Source of the DNA: CAYNDB01 sp964395915
GTDB taxonomy: Bacteria; Nitrospinota_A; UBA7883; JAJRTC01
NCBI GenBank assembly: GCA_964395915.1
Contig: CAYNDB010000016.1
Span: 1-30,028, forward strand
Length of the DNA: 30,028 nucleotides
Direction: 5' to 3'
A program made the position numbers and the translations under genes. How positions within the stretch are numbered: position 1 is the stretch's first letter; every line of letters begins with the position of its first letter. The notes under the pieces were generated by a model. That model saw only the letters and a program-made list of their open reading frames with translations. It had not been told where the DNA came from and ran no database searches. Shown piece after piece: positions 7,223 through 15,267 of the stretch.

Positions 7223-8482
7223 ATGAAAACCAAATTCACGAAAATCGAGGGCCGGTCATCCCAATACTATAAATTTATGGTCATTTCCGCGCTGGTCGCC
7301 TCTATGGCGCCGTTATCGGCTCTTTATATGTTTTTGAACGGACATCATGTGACCGGCATGACCAACCAGGTTCCATGGGGGATGCCTATTGTGATGGCGG
7401 TCTATCTTATCGGTGTGTCGGCAGGGTCGCTGGTGCTCTCGGCCATGTCGTCGGTTTTCGGCAAGGTGGAGTACAAGCCGTTTGCCAGGATTGCGGCGCT
7501 TATGGCGGTGCTTCTTATTGTGGCGGGTCTTATGGCTATCATTTTGGACTGGGGGCGGCCAGACCGTATTCTGGTTCCTTTCTTCCATTTCCAGCCCAGG
7601 TCGATGTTCTCCTTGAACGCTATTTTGTACAACAGTTACATGGCCGTATGTCTTGTATACCTCTGGGCCATGTTCAACGATAAAAAACATCTGATAAAAA
7701 TCCTTGGGCTTATGGCGGTGTTCATCGCTATTGGTGTGCATTCCGGCACGGGCGCCATATTCGGTTTCGTTTATGTTCGTGAGCTTTACAATTCACCCTT
7801 GCTGGCGCCAAGCTTTATCGCGGCGGCGCTATCTTCCGGCACGGCGCTTATGATTCTTGTCCTCATTTACACGTTCCGCGCAACCGGAAGGTATATTGAC
7901 GAAAGGCTTATCCATGCCCTTGCGTCCCTTATGGGTGTATTTATCCTTGTAGTCATGTATTTTCTTTTCATAGAGAACGTTACAAGGTCATATGCCCCAA
8001 AAAACTATGAGGCGGCTTCGTTCCTTTTGTTGCATGGTGGGAAAATCTCGATATATTTCTGGGTCGGCCTTGTCCTTTGCGGGCTTGTCATTCCACTAAT
8101 TATTGTGTTTAACCGGTCTACCGGAAAATCGCTGAAATGGATTATGGCCGCTTCATGGCTCCAGCTTATCGGCGTTCTTTTCGAAAGATATATTATTGTC
8201 ATCCCTGCGCAATTAATGCCGCTGGAACTGTTTCCGGATAAAGAGATAACAAGTGTTTTTCTTGACGGGCAGTTTGCCGAATATAGCGTATCGCTTGTTG
8301 AAATTTTATTTTCAGTGGGTTTATTCGGTGTAGTGGCGTTTGGTTTTGGGCTGGCTATAAAGCTGTGGGCTATGTTGCCCACCGAAGCGCGCCATCTTGA
8401 GCCAGTGGAAGAAGTCAAAGAAGAGGTCATCGAAAGCGCCGAAGAGATCACCGAAAGCGCCTCCAAAGAACCCGCAAGCTAA
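7223..8482 (+). CDS. dsrP: DsrP, NrfD/PsrC-like quinone-interacting membrane subunit
   Basis: The 419-aa integral membrane protein has about ten hydrophobic segments, beginning near residue 18 (MVISALVASMAPLSALYMF), and the family-typical segments GMPIVMAVYLIGVSAGSLVL and ILDWGRPDRILVPFFHFQPR. NrfD/PsrC-type subunits exchange electrons with the quinone pool; in DsrMKJOP, DsrP pairs with DsrO and DsrJ. The C-terminus is a highly acidic tail (EEVKEEVIESAEEITES), presumably cytoplasmic. The start ATG directly follows the dsrO stop, and this is the last gene of the dsrABD-JOP block; a terminator-like hairpin lies about 110 bases downstream. Length and topology are normal for the family. Confidence 0.95.
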   Translation: MKTKFTKIEGRSSQYYKFMVISALVASMAPLSALYMFLNGHHVTGMTNQVPWGMPIVMAVYLIGVSAGSLVLSAMSSVFGKVEYKPFARIAALMAVLLIVAGLMAIILDWGRPDRILVPFFHFQPRSMFSLNAILYNSYMAVCLVYLWAMFNDKKHLIKILGLMAVFIAIGVHSGTGAIFGFVYVRELYNSPLLAPSFIAAALSSGTALMILVLIYTFRATGRYIDERLIHALASLMGVFILVVMYFLFIENVTRSYAPKNYEAASFLLLHGGKISIYFWVGLVLCGLVIPLIIVFNRSTGKSLKWIMAASWLQLIGVLFERYIIVIPAQLMPLELFPDKEITSVFLDGQFAEYSVSLVEILFSVGLFGVVAFGFGLAIKLWAMLPTEARHLEPVEEVKEEVIESAEEITESASKEPAS

Positions 8483-8995
8483 ATTTTCTTCATTTTTTTT
8501 TCAACTTTCATACAATCGAGTTATCCACAGCTTTCACCAATTTGGTATAAATTTTGTTGGTAACGGTATGACTGATATCTATTTCATAATACAGGGGTAA
8601 GGTGGGATAATTCCCCCTTTTTTATGGAGGTTATAAGGATATAACTCGTTAATTATATGTGTGTTTTGGAACTTTTCGCTGTCCAGCTCCCCACCTCTTT
8701 ATTCTTGCTTTAGGAAGATAATTGGTTTATATTTCGTCACATTTAGATATCTCACTAGCGTGGTAACAGCGTTCGGTTCTTGCAAACTTTCTTACAGGGG
8801 GTTGGTGATATCTTACAAGATCTAAACGATTCTGGTGTCTTCTCGGGGGGGGCATCTCTGCCGGAGTTTAGGAAAACAGTCAAGTTCAACGATCTTAGGG
8901 GCACGTCCGTACCGCGAGTGTCTTCGATCGTTATCAGCATTCTACAGCCAACAATTTTTATTTCACATCCAAAAACTTTTTAAGGAGGAGTAATA
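8483..8995. other. Long intergenic region after dsrP
   Basis: These 513 bases hold no gene I can support. The first part has a terminator-like hairpin (8593-8623, listed separately) and then GTTATA-AGGA-TATAAC at 8630-8645, a perfect six-pair hairpin. The rest, about 8650-8980, is irregular, with a G-rich run near 8846 and no recognisable promoter; a 67-codon open frame at 8780-8983 has no ribosome site and does not look like protein. A strong AAGGAGG site ends the region, just before the 59-aa gene at 8996. The length suggests an independently transcribed cassette downstream, possibly with a long structured leader. Confidence 0.5.
8593..8623 (+). terminator. Likely intrinsic terminator after dsrP
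   Basis: AGGGG (8593-8597) can pair with CCCCT (8614-8618), with an internal GGGA-TAAT-TCCC alternative stem (8604-8615), followed by a T run ending at 8623. This would close the dsrABD-JOP transcript. The stem is imperfect, hence moderate confidence. Confidence 0.5.
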
Positions 8996-9175
8996 ATGGC
9001 AGATGCGACAACAGGTGTTCTAAGTAAGGGGCTAGAGGATGATGAGGCGGCTTCCTCGCTTGCCAATCCAGAAGAGTGGGAAGACTGGGAAAGCAAGCTG
9101 GTCATGTACAGTCTGACGATCGGAATAGGCTTGCTGGTTGTTCTTGGCGCCATCATCAACTTCACAATACTTTAG
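8996..9175 (+). CDS. Small single-pass membrane protein, unknown
   Basis: This 59-aa ORF has the best ribosome site in the region (AAGGAGG, eight bases before the ATG). The product has an acidic, soluble N-terminal part (GLEDDEAASSLANPEEWEDW, about residues 12-31) and one C-terminal membrane helix (LTIGIGLLVVLGAIINFTIL). I do not recognise a named family. It is followed 20 bases later by an 86-aa ORF and then by the YeiH-type transporter, so it may be a small accessory subunit of that transporter; this is inference from position. The N-terminal MADA resembles the starts of dsrB and dsrD, probably by chance or shared initiation context. Confidence 0.75.
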   Translation: MADATTGVLSKGLEDDEAASSLANPEEWEDWESKLVMYSLTIGIGLLVVLGAIINFTIL

Positions 9176-9195
9176 CGAATAGAAAGCTGGGGTAT

Positions 9196-9456
9196 ATGGG
9201 CATGGAAACTGAATTGGAAACTATCCTTACTGATGATGGTGAAAACTGGACAGTTCGAACCGATAACCTAACCGCAAGTGGCCGCACAATGGACGAGCTT
9301 GATAACGATCTTAAGCGTGTTCTGAACGAGAGTGGTCAATTTGATAAAGGGTCTAGTGTCAAAGTGTTCATGAGATATGATTTTTCCAATCTGCCTACGT
9401 GGTTCCGTCAGTACCAGTATCATTATTTCAATCGCTCTGTAACGATTGATCTATAA
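9196..9456 (+). CDS. Conserved-looking 86-aa soluble protein, unknown
   Basis: The ATG at 9196 is preceded by an AGCTGGGG site; an in-frame ATG at 9202 is the alternative. The open frame extends back to 9076 but that would overlap the 59-aa gene, so the shorter start is chosen. The product reads as a compact alpha/beta protein: an acidic start (ETELETILTDDGENW), a strand-helix stretch (VRTDNLTASGRTMDELDNDL), then VKVFMRYDFSNLPTWFRQYQ and a final strand. There is no signal peptide or membrane helix. I cannot name the family. It lies between a one-TM protein and the YeiH-like transporter, on the same strand with short gaps, so a regulatory or accessory role for the transporter is plausible. Confidence 0.75.
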   Translation: MGMETELETILTDDGENWTVRTDNLTASGRTMDELDNDLKRVLNESGQFDKGSSVKVFMRYDFSNLPTWFRQYQYHYFNRSVTIDL

Positions 9457-9518
9457 CGGGTTTAGGGAATGAGGCTTTCGGGAAATATATAAGTGAAACA
9501 AGACAAGGGAGGCATTAT

Positions 9519-11150
9519 ATGAATGGGGTTAACAGGAAGTGGACAGATGGAATGGCCACATCCGAAGATTGGTGGGCGGTCTGGCTTGGACTGATAATGT
9601 TTGTCGGCGGATTCCTTTCTATCTGGGGTGTGGATGCGGTTGGCTGGATGGCCAAAACCAAGGGTTGGCTTGATCCGGGCTGGAAACATTGGGTGAAACC
9701 CGCCAGCAAAGGTTGGAAAAGTATAGGCCCATTAGGGTCTTTCCTGATGACGTATGGAGTCTTTACAGTTTTCGTTTGCATAGGCGCCTTTTTCATGAAA
9801 CTGGACATGAAAAAGTTTTTTATTGGTTGGACCTGTATATTCTTTATCACATGGGGATCGTGGATCGCCGGTCATAACGGTCACTTCAAATTCCATAAAA
9901 CGATTCAGTCGAGCCAACAGCCTGAAATCTGGGGCGATGACGTATATTGCGCCACCAAAGTTCACAAATGTAGTAAAAAGCTTAATAAAGCGCTCAAGAA
10001 GATGGGGGTCGATGTCGCAGCTGGACAGGCGCCGACCGCTGAGCAAGCCTCCGCCGCCGTGGATAAAGTTAAAAAAGCGGTGAGGATGTCCTGGGGCTTG
10101 CAACTTGGTGGAGGTTTCTCCTACATGTTGTCCCTTGCGGTTGGTTTATTTATAGGGAACTTTATGAAAGGGTTCGCCGGATTCCTCAGGGAGGCCGCCA
10201 AACCTGAATGGTATATCAAGACCGCTATTGTGTATTTGGGTATCAAGATAGGTATGATGTCCATGAAAGCGGCCGGGTTCATGTTTGAACTTGCGATAGC
10301 CGGTATGTGCGCGACCATCGTGGCCTACATGATTTTCTGGCCGATTGTTTACGCATTGGGCAGGAAGGCGTTTGCCCTGCCACGCGGGGCTTCCGCTGTT
10401 ATGGCTTCCGGTATTTCGATCTGCGGCGTTTCCGCGGCGATCGCTACCGCAGGCGCCATTCGCGCCAAAGCGGTTCTACCGGTCATGGTGTCGATGCTGA
10501 TTGTTGTTTTCGCCATGTTCGAGCTGATCGTTCTTCCAGGTTTATATGTTTCGATTAATCCCGGCGATCCTATAGTCAACGGCGCCGCCATGGGTTTGAC
10601 AGTAAAAACAGACGGCGCGGACGCCGCCGCCGGAGCTATTCTGGACGAGCTTGAGCGCGCCTGGGCTCAGAAGCAGGGAATCCAGTGGGAAGAGGGTTCG
10701 ATTCTGGCCGCCGCTGTGATGACCAAGATCTGGATCGATATGTTCATCGGGGTGTGGGCGTTTGTCCTCGCCATAATATGGGTGTATAAGGTCGAGCGCA
10801 AGCCGGGCCAGAGTCAGGTTCCTGTTTCAGAGATATGGTTCAGGTTCCCGAAATTCGTGCTCGGCTATTTCTTCTGCTGGTTCGCATATGTCGCCATCGC
10901 GGTGTTCCTGCCAGAGATTATCAAGCCTGCTATGCATGGCGCGAAGATAGTGCAGAGCCCGATGCGGAAAATGATGTTCATGCTCTGTTTCGTGAGTATC
11001 GGTGTCATCACGGACTTCAGCAAGCTTAAAGGTATGGGCAAGTTGACGTTGCTGTACGCGATTGCGCTGTTCCTGATTATCGCGCCGATAGCGTATCTTG
11101 TAGCATGGATATTCCATCATGGCATGATGCCGCCGCTCGCTACTCCATAG
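9519..11150 (+). CDS. YeiH/UPF0324 family transporter (putative sulfate/sulfite exporter) with N-terminal extension
   Basis: The 543-aa polytopic membrane protein matches the YeiH/UPF0324 family in its second half: EWYIKTAIVYLGIKIGMMSM, SAVMASGISICGVSAAIATA, and a final segment FVSIGVITDFSKLKGMGKL. Family members are usually about 340 aa; here about 200 residues precede the core. The extension carries SEDWWAVWLGLIMFVGGFLS and two to three further membrane segments, then a charged soluble stretch (about residues 148-190). The family is annotated as putative sulfate exporters, without firm biochemistry; in a dsr locus, export or uptake of a sulfur oxyanion is a fair inference. GGGAGG (9506-9511) supports the ATG at 9519. 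Two small genes precede it and a strong terminator follows. Confidence 0.85.
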   Translation: MNGVNRKWTDGMATSEDWWAVWLGLIMFVGGFLSIWGVDAVGWMAKTKGWLDPGWKHWVKPASKGWKSIGPLGSFLMTYGVFTVFVCIGAFFMKLDMKKFFIGWTCIFFITWGSWIAGHNGHFKFHKTIQSSQQPEIWGDDVYCATKVHKCSKKLNKALKKMGVDVAAGQAPTAEQASAAVDKVKKAVRMSWGLQLGGGFSYMLSLAVGLFIGNFMKGFAGFLREAAKPEWYIKTAIVYLGIKIGMMSMKAAGFMFELAIAGMCATIVAYMIFWPIVYALGRKAFALPRGASAVMASGISICGVSAAIATAGAIRAKAVLPVMVSMLIVVFAMFELIVLPGLYVSINPGDPIVNGAAMGLTVKTDGADAAAGAILDELERAWAQKQGIQWEEGSILAAAVMTKIWIDMFIGVWAFVLAIIWVYKVERKPGQSQVPVSEIWFRFPKFVLGYFFCWFAYVAIAVFLPEIIKPAMHGAKIVQSPMRKMMFMLCFVSIGVITDFSKLKGMGKLTLLYAIALFLIIAPIAYLVAWIFHHGMMPPLATP

Positions 11151-11194
11151 GAGTCGACTATCCGATTATGATGGTGTGATTTAGTTGAATTTAT

Positions 11195-11225
11195 GGGCCG
11201 GGTTTTAAAACCCGGCCCTTTTTTT
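11195..11225 (+). terminator. Strong intrinsic terminator after the YeiH-like gene
   Basis: GGGCCGGGTTTT (11195-11206) is the exact reverse complement of AAAACCCGGCCC (11207-11218), followed by seven T residues to 11225. It closes the three-gene cassette. It lies between convergent genes, 15 bases from the end of the minus-strand universal stress gene, so it may also limit transcription from that side. Confidence 0.9.
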
Positions 11226-11239
11226 GTTCATTTGGGTAT

Positions 11240-11719
11240 CTAGCGTTTACCAGGCGAGATGAGCATGACGTCACAAGGAGCGTTCTTTATTACTTTCGAC
11301 GCTATATTCGCTGTGAAAATATCTAATACGCCATGTTTGTGATGTGTTCCAAGTAAAATAATATCAGCGTTCCACTCTTTGGAGTATTTCAGGATAAGGT
11401 CCGCCGGGTCGCCGGTCGCAACGTGGATCGAGTGTGGAATATCGTTGTCGGCAAACCATTTTGTATAACTCTCGATATTGGCGCGGTGCTCCGCTTTTTT
11501 TTCCTCTATTTCTTTTTCCAGGCGCTCTGGAGGCATAAGGTTTACCTCCCCGGACCCTATCTCGGCGCTAATCGAGAAAACCCCAAGGAAAGTAAGATGA
11601 ATCCCCGGAACTTGTGATAGCGCGGCGGCGGCCTTACGGATAGCGTCCGCTGGCTGTTCATACCATTCGTGGTTTATCGGGGGAGTCGCCACAAGAATTT
11701 GACTGTATTCTGATTTCAT
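11240..11719 (-). CDS. Universal stress protein (UspA family)
   Basis: The 159-aa product is a single Usp domain: an N-terminal strand (SQILVATPPI), a central helix-rich section (EKEIEEKKAEHRANIESYTK), and the C-terminal stretch ADIILLGTHHKHGVLDIFTA followed by IASKVIKNAPCDVMLI. In ATP-binding Usps this last part reads G-x2-G-x9-G-S/T; here the second and third glycines are replaced, so it may be a non-ATP-binding, UspA-like form. The ATG at 11719 (MKSEYS) is chosen over an upstream frame that would overlap the preceding gene. It starts seven bases after the HPP-family gene stops and is surely cotranscribed with it. Usps next to transporters often regulate them, which is inference here. Confidence 0.88.
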   Translation of the reverse strand: MKSEYSQILVATPPINHEWYEQPADAIRKAAAALSQVPGIHLTFLGVFSISAEIGSGEVNLMPPERLEKEIEEKKAEHRANIESYTKWFADNDIPHSIHVATGDPADLILKYSKEWNADIILLGTHHKHGVLDIFTANIASKVIKNAPCDVMLISPGKR

Positions 11720-11726
11720 TGTGCTT

Positions 11727-12260
11727 TTATATCCAGTTTTTTGGGTAATGCCGGTCGTCCGACATGTTGTTAACAACCAGCGCGACTATAAGTAGTATCA
11801 CCGCCCCCAGGAAAACAGGGTAGAAAATAAAAGTCCAGCCCTGTTCTGAGTTCACTGCGATTAGCGCGGTGGCCCCTCCCGGCGGATGAAGCGTTTTTGT
11901 CATAAGCATCAGGACGATAGCCCCGGAGACCGCCAACGCAATAGAAAAATCGGTTTTGCCAAGAGCTTGATATATGGCGACAGCCAGAATGGCGGAGATC
12001 ACATGACCTCCTATAAGGTTTCTCGGCTGGGAAAGCGGAGCTTCGATAGCGGAATAGAGTAACACGGCAGACGCGCCAAAAGATCCTATCATCATCGGAA
12101 CACCGCTCCGGTAAGTAATTGCGGCTACTATATATATACCGGTAAAACTTCCCACCCACGACCAGAAAATATAGTTGCTATTAACCCGGGGAGGCGCCAT
12201 GGCGCCCTGTCCCTTAAACTTCTCAAGGTATTCTAATAATTTGTTTTTATTGTTGTTCAA
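11727..12260 (-). CDS. HPP-family integral membrane protein
   Basis: The 177-aa protein has four to five membrane segments and the two hallmark motifs of the HPP family: SQPRNLIGGH (residues about 97-106) and HPPGGATAL (about 125-133). The family has been linked to nitrite transport in cyanobacteria/chloroplasts, but its general role is not settled; an anion-transport function is an inference. The gene opens a two-gene minus-strand operon with the universal stress protein and is divergent from dsrC across a 303-base region with a strong inverted repeat. Its location between the two dsr blocks could mean it handles a sulfur or nitrogen oxyanion for the same metabolism, but coincidence is possible. 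Confidence 0.88.
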   Translation of the reverse strand: MNNNKNKLLEYLEKFKGQGAMAPPRVNSNYIFWSWVGSFTGIYIVAAITYRSGVPMMIGSFGASAVLLYSAIEAPLSQPRNLIGGHVISAILAVAIYQALGKTDFSIALAVSGAIVLMLMTKTLHPPGGATALIAVNSEQGWTFIFYPVFLGAVILLIVALVVNNMSDDRHYPKNWI

Positions 12261-12563
12261 TAAATAAAGCCCTTTCAGCTAGATATCTTACCTTGGCTCC
12301 AAAACGAAAATTAAAATAAAGAACTTGTTGCATAACATTATCTTTTTAGCAATGATAATGCAACAAGTGGATCGCGCTAGGTAAAGATTAATATTAAAGA
12401 ATCCAATTTTAACATTCGGCATCTATTTAACTTATGGGGGAGGGCGTCCAAAGCGGTCCGAGCGTTCCTTCGTATATCCTTGCTTTATGAATAACCGCGT
12501 TTAGGGTATTCCTTCTCGCTTTTGGATCAGAACAGATTAATTTATTGCTGGAGGCTAGTTTAA
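12261..12563. other. Divergent region between the HPP gene and dsrC
   Basis: These 303 bases contain no gene. They hold a long inverted repeat (listed separately), a TTAATATTAA palindrome, and GGAGG just upstream of dsrC. No confident -35/-10 pair could be picked for either direction. Confidence 0.5.
12323..12368. repeat. Inverted repeat between the HPP gene and dsrC
   Basis: ACTTGTTGCAT (12323-12333) is the exact reverse complement of ATGCAACAAGT (12358-12368). An inner TATC/GATA pairing (12339-12342 with 12354-12357) extends the arms after a five-base bulge, leaving an 11-base loop with a T run. It could be a regulator-binding dyad for the divergent genes, a structured RNA leader, or a short transcript's terminator. 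The 11-bp arms make chance unlikely. Function unknown. Confidence 0.7.
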
Positions 12564-12896
12564 ATGGCTATCGAATTGAATGGTGTCACTTACGAAACCG
12601 ATGAGGACGGTTATCTTTTAAATCTTGACCAGTGGAACAAGGATGTGGCCGCTTATCTTGCCGAGGAAGAGGGCGTTGCAATGTCGGACGCGCATTGGGA
12701 GGTTGTCAATTTTCTTCGTGAGTACTACGACGAGTATAAAATCGCTCCGATGATTCGTATACTTACAAAGGCTATCGGAAAGAAATTGGGCAAGGAAAAG
12801 GGTAATACGAAATACCTTTACGAGCTGTATCCTGGCGGACCAGCCAAGCAGGCTTGTAAGATAGCCGGGCTTCCGAAACCGACCGGTTGCGTATAA
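12564..12896 (+). CDS. dsrC: DsrC, sulfur carrier protein
   Basis: The 110-aa DsrC is the physiological partner of DsrAB: sulfite-derived sulfur is held as a trisulfide between its two C-terminal cysteines. Both are present, Cys98 (KQACKIAG) and penultimate Cys109 (PTGCV), ten residues apart, so this is a true DsrC and not a TusE paralog lacking one cysteine. The core motif YDEYKIAPMIRILTKAIG and the segment YLYELYPGGPAKQ are intact. GGAGG lies about nine bases before the ATG. It is followed after 124 bases by dsrM and dsrK, whose product reduces the DsrC trisulfide. This places the substrate carrier and its reductase in one transcription unit. Confidence 0.98.
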   Translation: MAIELNGVTYETDEDGYLLNLDQWNKDVAAYLAEEEGVAMSDAHWEVVNFLREYYDEYKIAPMIRILTKAIGKKLGKEKGNTKYLYELYPGGPAKQACKIAGLPKPTGCV

Positions 12897-13020
12897 TACT
12901 CGACTAATTTACATTTGCCATTTCCGCGTAAGCGGCGATGCGCTGGGGGGCGGTTTTACCCGTTAGGCGCTTTTCGCCGTTTCGGATCTCTAATATATAT
13001 TTGGGAGCATACGGAACTAT

Positions 13021-13746
13021 ATGGGTGGTTTGTCCGCATTGTCGTTGATATTCACATTGTTGTGTTATGTCGCCTTCACTGTTTTTCTGGTAGGTTTTAT
13101 CAGGAAAGTGTATAGATACGCCACCGTCCCTTCTCCTCTTAAGATACCCACGACCCCGGCTCCGGTTACAAAAGGCGGAGTCGCCCTCAGGATGGCTGGA
13201 GAAGTGTTTTTCTTTACCAGTCTTTTCAAGGGGAACAAATGGACATGGCTTGGAGGATATATTTTCCATATAACACTTGCGCTGGTTATCATTAGGCATC
13301 TTCGATATTTTCTTGTCCCTGTGCCTGAACTTGTGGAGCATGTCGGCCCACCGGGGGTATGGGCGGGGGTGATACTTGTAGGCGCCGCGGGATACCTTTT
13401 TGTACGAAGAATAGCTGTGGACAGGACAAAATATATAAGCTCCGGGGCTGATTACTTTGCGTTGGCGCTAATAGCTTTAATCGCGATTTCCGGTCTTACG
13501 ATGAAATTTGTTTTCAGGACCGATATTGTCGACGTTAAAGCTTTTATGATGGGTCTTGTCACCTTTTCTCCGGTCAACATGCCTGCCGACCCAATATTTA
13601 TTTTCCATCTTTTTATGGTAATTGTTCTTTTAATATATTTTCCCTTCTCGAAGCTGATGCACGCGGGCGGGATTTTCTTTTCTCCAACAAGAACCCAGGT
13701 GGACGACTGCAGGGAGAAGAGACATGTCAATCCGTGGGCGACCTGA
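13021..13746 (+). CDS. dsrM: DsrM, NarI-like diheme cytochrome b subunit
   Basis: The 241-aa integral membrane protein has five to six hydrophobic segments and histidines placed as in NarI-type heme b subunits (FHITLALVIIRHLRYF near residues 81-97; FIFHLFMVIVLLIYF and KLMHAGG near 194-217). DsrM takes electrons to or from menaquinol and passes them to DsrK. The length is close to the roughly 240-aa form known from sulfur oxidizers and shorter than the roughly 330-aa Desulfovibrio form. The ATG has only a loose CGGAA/GGGAG site. dsrK follows 30 bases later. Fusion or truncation is not apparent: the C-terminal segment after the last helix (TRTQVDDCREK) is normal. Confidence 0.93.
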   Translation: MGGLSALSLIFTLLCYVAFTVFLVGFIRKVYRYATVPSPLKIPTTPAPVTKGGVALRMAGEVFFFTSLFKGNKWTWLGGYIFHITLALVIIRHLRYFLVPVPELVEHVGPPGVWAGVILVGAAGYLFVRRIAVDRTKYISSGADYFALALIALIAISGLTMKFVFRTDIVDVKAFMMGLVTFSPVNMPADPIFIFHLFMVIVLLIYFPFSKLMHAGGIFFSPTRTQVDDCREKRHVNPWAT

Positions 13747-13776
13747 CGCTATCGGAATTTTGAATAGAGTGGGAAA

Positions 13777-15267
13777 TTGGCTGATATAAAAACAGAAAAA
13801 CTGACAGGCGAAATAAAGATACCGAAGATAGACCCGTCCTGCGCTCTTGCGGACAGGTCCAACCCGGCAAAAGAGGAACACAATACATATCTTGGCTTTC
13901 CCGGCTCCAAGGTTGAAAACTGGCAGGAAAAAGCTGTCGAGAAAATGGGCGACCTGCTGGGTAAATATAAATCTCTTCAGTTATTTCTCGATATATGCGT
14001 CAAATGCGGCTCGTGCACAGACAAGTGCCACTACTTCCTTGGCACCAAAGACCCGAACAACATGCCTGTCGCCCGTCAGGAGTTTTTACGCAAAGTGTAT
14101 CGGAAAAATTTCACTGTAGGTGGAAAGCTGTTTCCGGGCATGTCCCGCGCCGAAGACCTGACCGAAGATGTTTTGGATGAATGGTGGAACTACTATCATC
14201 AATGCTCGCAATGTCGCCGTTGCTCGGTATTCTGCCCATACGGAATCGATACGGCGGAAATATCTATGGCGGCGCGAGAGATCATGGACAGTATTGGTGT
14301 CGGTCAAAAATATTGCAACGAAATCCTCGGCAAGGTTCTGGACGTCGGTAACAACCTTGGGCTGCAGAAACCGGCGCTCGCCAACACTCTTGAGTTTTTG
14401 GAAGAGGACGTCGAAGAAGAGGACGGGGTGGCCGTCAAATTTCCTCTTGACCAGAAGGACGTAGACGTTTTGCTGATCGCGCCTTCGGCGGATTTTTTCA
14501 GCTCACCGCATATTGAAGGTTTCACGGGATACGCCAAGGTTTTTCACGAGGCGGGAATTTCCTGGACCGTAAGCTCGCACGCTTCTGAATTTGCCAACTT
14601 CGGCATGTTTATAGGCAGTTTCGACACAATGAAAAATGTGGCGATGCGGATAAGAGAGGCCGCCGAGGAGCTTAATGTGAAAAGAATTATCGTGGGCGAG
14701 TGCGGCCATGCATGGCGTGTGGGCTACAGTTTCTGGAACACTCTCATCGGCCCGTTCGATTTCCTTGATCCTAAGTATAGAACCCCAACGCATATATGCG
14801 AGTTTACCCTCGATCTTATCAAGAGAGATGGGCTGAAACTCGATAAAACAGCCAACGACGATCTGGTAGTGACGTTTCATGATTCATGTAATGTAGCGAG
14901 AGGATCGCGAATGGGCGATATGCCGGGTGGCCAGTTTGAAATACCAAGAGATGTGCTAAAAGCTGTGTGTAACAATTTCGTCGAAATGCATGAAGATACG
15001 ATCCGGGAAGTTACATATTGTTGTGGCGGCGGTGGAGGATTGCTGACCGACGAGCTTATGGATTTGCGTGTGAAAGGCGTCATGCCAAGGGCGCAAGCGT
15101 TGCACGAAGTTATGGAGGATAACGGGGTTACCACTATGGCGATGATCTGCGCAATATGTAAGGCTCAATTTACCAAGGTGTTACCAAAATACGGCATTGA
15201 TATGGACGTTGTTGCCAGTGTCCATCAGCTTGTGGCTAACGCGATAGTTCATAAGGTTGGGGTATAA
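13777..15267 (+). CDS. dsrK: DsrK, HdrD-like catalytic subunit of DsrMKJOP
   Basis: The 496-aa protein resembles heterodisulfide reductase HdrD. Two [4Fe-4S] motifs occur at C74-x2-C-x2-C-x3-C84 (CVKCGSCTDKC) and C143-x2-C-x2-C-x3-C153 (CSQCRRCSVFC). The C-terminal half has the CCG-type cysteine motifs: GECGHAW, HDSCNVARG, TYCCGGGGG and CAICKAQF, which bind the special catalytic cluster. DsrK sits on the cytoplasmic face and reduces (or oxidises) DsrC, exchanging electrons with DsrM. The start is a TTG at 13777 behind GAGTGGGA; no in-frame ATG fits the family length. It follows dsrM by 30 bases. The pairing of dsrMK with dsrC, away from dsrJOP, is notable. Confidence 0.95.
   Translation: MADIKTEKLTGEIKIPKIDPSCALADRSNPAKEEHNTYLGFPGSKVENWQEKAVEKMGDLLGKYKSLQLFLDICVKCGSCTDKCHYFLGTKDPNNMPVARQEFLRKVYRKNFTVGGKLFPGMSRAEDLTEDVLDEWWNYYHQCSQCRRCSVFCPYGIDTAEISMAAREIMDSIGVGQKYCNEILGKVLDVGNNLGLQKPALANTLEFLEEDVEEEDGVAVKFPLDQKDVDVLLIAPSADFFSSPHIEGFTGYAKVFHEAGISWTVSSHASEFANFGMFIGSFDTMKNVAMRIREAAEELNVKRIIVGECGHAWRVGYSFWNTLIGPFDFLDPKYRTPTHICEFTLDLIKRDGLKLDKTANDDLVVTFHDSCNVARGSRMGDMPGGQFEIPRDVLKAVCNNFVEMHEDTIREVTYCCGGGGGLLTDELMDLRVKGVMPRAQALHEVMEDNGVTTMAMICAICKAQFTKVLPKYGIDMDVVASVHQLVANAIVHKVGV

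Noticed and set aside
8780..8983. 67-codon ORF before the 59-aa gene
   Set aside because: No ribosome site, no protein-like character, and ends just before a strong independent ribosome site.
9076..9195. Upstream extension of the 86-aa ORF
   Set aside because: It would overlap most of the 59-aa gene in another frame; the ATG at 9196 has a suitable site.
10121..10318. Minus-strand and alternate-frame ORFs inside the YeiH-like gene and other long genes
   Set aside because: They lie wholly within clear genes, lack ribosome sites and show no family motifs.
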